Shown here piece by piece: positions 57,974-64,000 of a DNA stretch of 64,000 nt. Both the position numbers and the translations under genes were made by a program. The notes beneath the pieces were generated by a model. That model saw only the letters and a program-made list of their open reading frames with translations, ran no database searches and was not told the origin of the DNA. Positions within the stretch are counted from its first letter, which is position 1. The number at the start of each line of letters is the position of its first letter. The DNA is from Coptis chinensis (lineage: Eukaryota > Streptophyta > Magnoliopsida > Ranunculales > Ranunculaceae): positions 62,765,501 through 62,829,500 of the forward strand of contig CM027377.1 in NCBI GenBank assembly GCA_015680905.1. Reading direction: 5' to 3'.

Positions 57974-59520
57974 CTTAGTAGATGGAGGACTAGAAATAGG
58001 AGATTGTCTAGGAGGACGTGCTATCCTATGTAAGTAAGTTTTATTCTTGTTAATACTTGTAGTGCCTGAACACAGTATCATGCACTTTTTGCAAGACCCT
58101 AAAACTATCCTAACATGCACAAACGGTGCAGTGTATGCTCAAGAAATTGAAATTCGTTTTTGCAAGTATGGAGTTTTGAAAACTTTGCTTTGGTCTATAA
58201 TTTAATATGCCCTATTCAAAGGAACACGTAGGCGTGAGACTAGGATGGCTCTACTACACATCTTAGAAGAGTAGGCAGTCACTTCACCAGGTGGTGTGCT
58301 ACCAAGAATCTCACTCAGGATGAATCTAGGGGAGGGGAGTGAGGAAGGTAGTTGGTCCATCGGAATCTGGTAATTGAATACTTTAAATCCTCGTGGCTAT
58401 ATTTTTGTCATTTTCTAGAGGAGTGTGGCTACTTTGGGTTCTATTTGATTGATTTTAATTCATTTTTTTGGTCTAGGGCTTCAAGAATCAAGAAACGTCT
58501 AATTTACCTATATTGGGGAATGACTTCCCAATGGTTGTTATGTGGCTCGGGTTTAGCTTTATGCGTGAATGGAAATTGTAGTGTGAAAATTAAATTTCAA
58601 ACAATCACGTAAGCAAGATTGAACGCACACGGTATCTTCTTACCTGGGCTTCGAGGAGGCTTAAAATTTACCTCTTAAGTCATGCTTACATGCTGCTTGA
58701 GGCAAAGGCGACGTTGGTTGACGCGTGATTTGAGAATCAGGCCCAACCTTTCGAGCTTTACCCTGTTTTAAGTTACAATAAAGGTCCACTTAAAAAGCTC
58801 ACAAGTTGGGTTTTTGATAATTTATACAACTTTGCCTTCAAGGGCCCAAAACTTAAAACTAAACTAATATTATACTAATCTAATATATTAACTAGTTTAG
58901 ATTGATAATCTAGATTAACTAGAGTTAATTAGTCTTAGAGTGTTGATTACCAAGTTTATTCAAAGTGTTTGAGCTATGATTCACAACTCGCCTCACACAC
59001 TTGAACTTCCCAAGGTAATGAAAAATCTAATCGCTTGGTAAGTATACAACTTCAACCAAGTTCAACTCATGTTCATCCACAAAAATCAATCAAAACCCAT
59101 ATTTCCTATTTTTTTTTTGTTTTTCTTTTTATCTCTAACAATTACAAACAAGTTCAACTGGGTTCATGTCGTCCTACTTTATTACAAAATCCAGGCTCTT
59201 AGATCAACTGAACATCAAAAAACATTTGGATATGGAAAAAATTAGACTCCGGTGTGCTGAGGTGGCGGTGCGTTCGCACACAATGCTTAGCGCGGTCGCC
59301 CCCTGGCTTCGGCCAAGTTGCGTCGTCTTCCGGCAGCAACTTCCGCTCCTCCCCATATTTTGATTCCTGTACCTGGTATTGAAAAAAAGTAAGTCAGTAG
59401 AGAAAAATAACACAATAAAACAATGAAAATGAAAAAAAAAACAAGGAAAACAAGAAGTGAAAAGATGAGAAGGATGCTTCCCTCCTTAGATGCTCAATCA
59501 AACATTTTCTCTCCTTCAAT
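57974..59520 (-). other. Leader of the Athila-like element
   Basis: Between primer-binding site and gag; noncoding. A long leader is usual for this family. A C+G-rich island lies at 59250-59350. Confidence 0.45.
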
Positions 59521-59537
59521 CCATGACGGCGGCGCCA
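59521..59537 (-). other. Primer-binding site of the Athila-like element
   Basis: Minus strand TGGCGCCGCCGTCATGG, three bases from the LTR end. TGGCGCCG is the usual start of the site in Athila/Tat elements. Confidence 0.65.
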
Positions 59538-59539
59538 TT

Positions 59540-60363
59540 TGAAGCTGTAGTTCAGGGTAGTAACTTCAAAATATTGTAAGAAGTGAGGTTCATCATAGAT
59601 TGTTTAGAGATTGAATGGTTGGGAGTTGAAGAAAGGAACGTAGGATCTTAGTTAGGACAAGTTTTTGGTTCTAAGCCATGAAGAACATTGAAAACTAAAG
59701 TTGTTGAAGATTGAAAAGACATAAACTTGAAAGCAAATAAAAGGAAATGATTGATTGAAGAAATAACACAAAGAAATAGATTGATTGATTGATTTAAAAG
59801 GTAAAAACAAGAACAAGCTTGAATTGAAAACAAGAAAGTAAATGACTTAATTGAAAAACTAGACAAGAAATTAAACCCTACATGACACTAGATTAAGTCT
59901 AGGTGCCTTTCTTTCTCCCTAACTTTTAGATTATATACCCATACTTTTAACTTTTACTGATTTAGTCTTCTCCATTATAATTGAGATACCTCACACTTCA
60001 CTTTTTGCTTTTGCTTTTGCTTTTGCTTTTTGATTTCTTTTTGACCAAGGTAGGTTTTGGAGAATGCCATATTTTGAGATAAGGGCCTCCATCTCTGGTC
60101 TTCTGAGTTGAGGTCTTTGACCTTTGACTTTAACCATTGACTTTGACTTTTTCAGCACTTTTTCATAGCAGCTTCTGGTCTTCATAATAAGCATGATTAA
60201 GGCTCTGTTTGGTGCTAAGACGCAACTTTTATGATAAGTGGTCTGAAATTCTATGTAACCTAAAAAAAGCAATAAAAGCCATGAGTTGTCTTTTCATTAA
60301 GTGAAAGAAGGGTTGTAATGCAGTAATATACGGATAATAAAACGCACATTTGGGAGCTTATCA
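59540..60363 (-). repeat. 5' LTR of the Athila-like element, 824 bp
   Basis: Minus strand TGATAAGCTCCC ... GCTTCA. Same length and order of blocks as the LTR at 62456-63276, with many differences, so the two insertions are separate and old. Confidence 0.78.
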
Positions 60364-60527
60364 TGAGTCAACCATGTGTTTATTGATTGACTGGTAGCAT
60401 TATATAAGCTTGCAACTTTTTTGAATGATGTGAATTCATTGGATTCTTATTATAAGGTTTTCATATTCACAATTTCAAAACTGTTCTTGGTAATTTATGC
60501 ATAGAAAACTTGGTTGATGTCCATGTC

Positions 60528-60686
60528 TACCTCATGCAGACAAAGGCGAATTTTGATAAGGGTTGCTAAATTTGTACATGGCCATTCACAGTGTTCAGGT
60601 GGAGACCAAGTAGCGATGCAAGGTACAAAAAAACATATTTTTGTCAGACGTGCTGTAAGCTTAAAAATGTGTGCCAAGTTTGCCTC
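60528..60686 (+). pseudogene. RBM22/ECM2-type splicing factor exon fragment
   Basis: Reads YLMQTKANFDKGC, a stop, then [20 protein letters not shown] and [16 protein letters not shown]. This is the zinc-binding N-terminal part of RBM22/ECM2 (plant CCCH-and-RRM splicing proteins), where [20 protein letters not shown] and [20 protein letters not shown] are near-invariant. These proteins contact U6 snRNA in the active spliceosome. Only one exon-sized piece remains, with one in-frame stop in place of Lys and loss of match after VCL. No flanking exons recognised, so a stranded fragment. Confidence 0.85.
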
Positions 60687-60794
60687 ATTCGGTATTGACA
60701 CTATATTGAAACTTCAAAGGACAACACCATATCCTCATTCGGTAAAGCGCTCCCAAATGACACTATATTGAAACTTCAAAGGACAACACCATAT
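60683..60794 (+). repeat. Short tandem duplication (50/62 bp)
   Basis: CCTCATTCGGTA starts both copies (60683, 60733) and both end AAAGGACAACACCATAT; the second copy has 12 extra bases. It begins in the last codons of the RBM22-like fragment. Confidence 0.85.
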
Positions 60795-62455
60795 TACAAA
60801 AGAAATAGGTGCAAGCGGATCATTAGCTTTTGGTAGGGGACGGTGGTGTAAACATAACATGAGGAGTTGATTTATATGGAATACAACATTTCTCCCTTGA
60901 ACACTCATTCATGTTCTCTTATCTGGATTTCTTTATTTTCATTTATAACTAGTGCCTAAATTGTTTAATACTTATATTTATAAGTAGGACCTTAGGGCTT
61001 TGTTTGGATTTTTTTTATGATTTTGTGTTGCTTTCATCTTTATAATGTGTGATTGATTCTAGAATTTGTTAGTCCGTACTTAGAGTGATTTGTTAGTCTA
61101 CCTAGTTGCCACTACTGAATTTCATATTGTTAGCCTTTATATTCAAGGATACTTTTGTGTTAAGTGGAGCTCTTGTTGGTTCATGTGGCACCTAATTACA
61201 CAATTTAGTACTAGGTTTTGTTAATTGGACTAGTATGCTAAGTGACTTAGAGCTCTTCCTTCCACTAAATCTTGTATTAAGGAGATCTAACTTAAATATA
61301 TGTCTTTATTTAAGCTCTTGGGTGAAATTATAAACATGTACTAGGTTTTGGTTGTTTTAAATAAGCTCTTATTGACCGTCTTGTTTTTATCATTTTGTAG
61401 GTACTAAGGAACTCAAAATGGAGATGGCAAGACCTTTTGTAAAGTGAAGATAGGCATTGTGATGAGACTGCGAGTGGTGCGACTGCGAGTGCTGCTCAAG
61501 AGGGCTCCAATGACCTGAGTAGTGAGTCTGATCTTTTTTTGGCACCAACTTATGAAAGTGAAGAAAGTTCTAATGACATAAAAGTCAATGAACAAGGTCA
61601 ACCAATCAATGAGACTGCTATGTTGGATAGAGTTGTAGGTAATTTGGGACTGCAACAACCAAGTAGCTTAGTTTTCTGATGGAAACTTTTCATTTCTTTA
61701 TATGTTACTTTCGACATGTCAATTGTAATGTTGTAGGTTGGATATCATGTATTAGTTTTTAGATGGAGTATGCTATTTAGTATCCAGAACATGTGTGTTA
61801 CACAAACCAATTGGAGGGTTATGATGTAAAAGTACCATCAAGCGGGTTAAAGTCCCTAGGTATTATCTTTGGACCTCTTTTGTTTCTCTTTTAGAAAGTT
61901 TTATAGTAAGTACCATTTGTTAATGATGTAAAACTTTTGATAGCTATCGGACTCATAAGTATATATTTAATTTGTGTTTTTGATAATGACTTTGTACGAG
62001 GTGCTTGGATGATCTGCAATTAGTCGAGACATTCAAGTTCTTTAGCGTACTAAGTCCTATAGTTGCAGTGATCTTATTTTGGTAAACCAATTATTTAATT
62101 GCTCTGGCATTCGTCGAAATGGTTAAGTAGTTGGGTTAATGAATGAGAAGTATATTGTTTTAATTTGCAGGTTATGACAGGTTTTAAATTTATGAAATGT
62201 TGAAAATACTGAGGAGACTCTATCAAAATTTTTTCCAGAAAAGTCACGTATCTTAGGTATAAAATTGTTTGAGATTTGGGGCGTGTTGTGTTTTTATTTT
62301 TGAAATGTTGATTTTGACTGCCACAGTAACCAAAGCACACATCAAACTACTCAATATGGACATTCCTCTAAATAATCCAACCTCTAAGTAAACCGTGAGA
62401 AATAAAAATTACATACTACGTGGAAAATCCATAAATATTAAGAGCAAGAGGTGGG
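60795..62455. other. Region between two Athila-like elements, nothing firmly recognised
   Basis: About 61401-61678 reads as a Ser/Glu-rich segment (NDLSSESDLFLAPTYESEES) after a TAG acceptor-like site, with stops near its start. It could be the C-terminal end of an unidentified gene or element. Confidence 0.35.
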
Positions 62456-63276
62456 TAAAGTTGTATTCAGTGGTGGTAACTTCAAAAGAGTTTGTTTAGA
62501 AGTGAGGTTCATCCTAAATTGTTTAGAGTTTGAGTGTGGGACATCTGAAGAAGAAAGGTAGACTCTTGGTATAGATTAGATTGGTTCTAAGCTAATGAAA
62601 ACGTGAAGCTTTAGTTGATGTATTAAAATGACTTGAAAACATTGCAAGAAAGATTGGTTGAAGATTGAAATAAGAACAAGTAAAACAAGATTGAAGATTA
62701 AAATAATAACAAGTAAAATAACAAGTTTTGATTGAAAGGAAATAAAAAAAACAATAAAGTAAAAACTTGAATTGAAAAACTAGACAAGAAATTAAACAAA
62801 CCAAATGGTTTGAATTCTAAGACAATAAATGCTTTCTCTCTCCCTTACTTTTAGATTATATACCCATACTTTTGCCTTTTACATATTTGCCCTTCTCCAT
62901 TACAAATGAGACACCTCACACTTCACTTTTGCTTTTGCTTTTTGGTTTCTTCTTGACCAAGGTAGGTTTTGGGAGAATATCATATTTTGAGATAAGGGTT
63001 TCCATCTATGGTCTTCTGATTTGAAGGCTTTGACCTTTGACCTTGACCTTTGACTTTGACTTTTTTAGCACTTTTCTATAGTAGCTTCTGGTCTTCATAA
63101 TAAGTGTGATTAAGGCTCCTTTCGATATTAAGACACAACTTTTATGATAAGTGGTCTGAAATACTCCATAACTTGAAAAAGGAAATAAAAGCTATGATTT
63201 GCCTTTTCGTGAAGCGTAAGAAAGGCTGTAATGCAGCAATATACGGGTAATAAAGTGCACATTTGGGAGCTGATCA
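62456..63276 (-). repeat. 3' LTR of a second Athila-like element
   Basis: Minus strand TGATCAGCTCCCAAATGTGC at 63276 down to about 62456 (821 bp). Immediately before it on the minus strand is TTTAGGGGTGG, a purine tract placed as a second-strand primer site, so this is the 3' LTR. Confidence 0.8.
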
Positions 63277-64000
63277 CCACCCCTAAATAGCATCTTGCTT
63301 GTCCTCAAGTAAGGATGAGAGAAAAAATTAAGATCATAAATGAGTGATTTATTATAAGTTATACTAATATCGTTACGCAGTGTGCGATTGCATTGACCAT
63401 ATGCAAGAAGGCCCTAAACCATTAGGAATTTTCTAGTGGACGAGCTTAAGCATTGTGAGAGTTTTCCAGTGAAGGTACTCACAAACTTCTTCTATTTAGT
63501 ACAAAGTCTTGGTTCCTTACTTATTCTCAGAGGTTCATACATCTCATTAGCGTGAATAAGGACAAGATCCTTTGAACTTAGAATAACATATATACAGTAA
63601 TTTAATCATATAAAGATAAATGCACAAAACATGAGCAATAAAATGCAATAGTAGAGTTGTTTCCGAGGCTTTTAGAGAACGTCCTTAAGGTGGGTTCTCA
63701 CAGGAGTGTGTTGCAATCACAACTCTTTGATAAATTCACTCAAGGTTCGTTCTCTCAAGTGCAGTGGGCACTTATATTCCTCGCATACTCAAATGATGTC
63801 CAAAGAATTGAAACTGGGGTCGATTGATCACGCTTGCCACTTACTATCACACCATCTTATTCCTAATCGAGCTAGAGGTCTTTTATTAGGAGTTACGGGG
63901 CAAGGGTGATGGTTTAGAAAGAAAAAGGAAGGGAAAAATAAAATCTGATATGTCGAGAAATTGGGTCTTTATAATACTTATAACAAGAGAATAACCTCGT
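63277..64000 (-). mobile_element. Internal 3' end of the second Athila-like element (continues off window)
   Basis: Noncoding part next to the 3' LTR, with CTTGAGGACAAGCAAGATGC near 63290-63310. The portion from about 63850 on matches 51262-51420, the same place in the first element. Fossil; the rest is outside the window. Confidence 0.75.

Larger units (their letters stand above)
50980..60363 (-). mobile_element. Athila-like Ty3/gypsy LTR element, minus strand, fossil
   Basis: Read on the minus strand: 5' LTR 60363-59540, primer-binding site TGGCGCCG at about 59537, leader, gag (57973-56605), unassigned internal sequence, a third-ORF-like reading frame (54005 to about 53170), a noncoding stretch with duplicated blocks and the CCCCAAACTTATTTGGGG motif common near the 3' end of such elements (about 52625), and 3' LTR sequence at 51257-50980. 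No RT or integrase was recognised. Broken, with many breaks and a short 3' LTR; old. The same family supplies the LTR at 62456-63276. Confidence 0.75.

Noticed and set aside
59250-59350. C+G-rich island as a tRNA or other RNA gene
   Set aside because: No cloverleaf or A/B-box pair could be drawn; it lies in the leader of the Athila-like element.

Overview
The window looks like nuclear DNA of a flowering plant with a large, repeat-rich genome. It is A+T rich, introns have plant-type borders, and the mobile elements are the usual angiosperm set (Copia and Athila-like LTR fossils, L1-type LINEs, hAT, Mutator-like and PIF/Harbinger elements, many MITEs). The species cannot be read from the sequence. 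No rRNA, tRNA or CRISPR array was seen.

One host gene can be assembled with good support. It has seven exons on the + strand (4856-23459) and encodes a 222-residue protein with an N-terminal ubiquitin-like domain, a hydrophobic membrane segment and a C-terminal SAYSvFN motif. All six introns have GT-AG borders and the frame stays open. Intron 1 is 12.5 kb and is filled with other elements: two opposed fragments of an amino-acid transporter gene, a Copia derivative whose gag is duplicated as a long palindrome, a hAT MITE, and a minus-strand LINE that itself carries a hAT MITE. Intron 6 (4 kb) holds at least two more MITEs and a GGGTT-rich repeat.

Left of the gene (1-4620) are a decayed hAT transposase, a Copia 3' end and an LINE 3' half, butted end to end. 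The LINE tail stops about 235 bp before the start codon.

Right of the gene, 23887-38946 is a large Mutator-like element (MULE). It has ~1 kb terminal inverted repeats with internal 35-bp tandem repeats. Just inside the left repeat is a small GRF zinc-finger/transmembrane gene (+). Just inside the right repeat is a decayed FAR1-type transposase (-). The two face each other, as mudrB and mudrA do in MuDR. Between them lie fragments of two host genes (a HAD phosphatase and a PPR protein) and a nested 5.9-kb LINE with ORF1 and ORF2. The right terminal repeat is split by a PIF/Harbinger MITE.

39-50 kb is an accessory stretch. It holds a 417-bp foldback element with a 9-bp target duplication, a long hAT-like MITE enclosing a LINE tail, two tandem arrays (270-288-bp units ending in G-tracts, and 231-bp units open for 77 codons each on the minus strand), a decayed Ulp1-type protease gene, and a 681-bp hAT MITE.

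51-64 kb is dominated by Athila-like (Ty3/gypsy) fossils on the minus strand: one element at about 50980-60363, and the 3' LTR of a second whose body runs off the right edge. Between them is a stray exon of an RBM22/ECM2-type splicing factor gene.

The most unusual observations are the MuDR-like two-gene layout with a GRF-transmembrane second gene, and the gag palindrome inside a host intron, which would give a long hairpin in the pre-mRNA.
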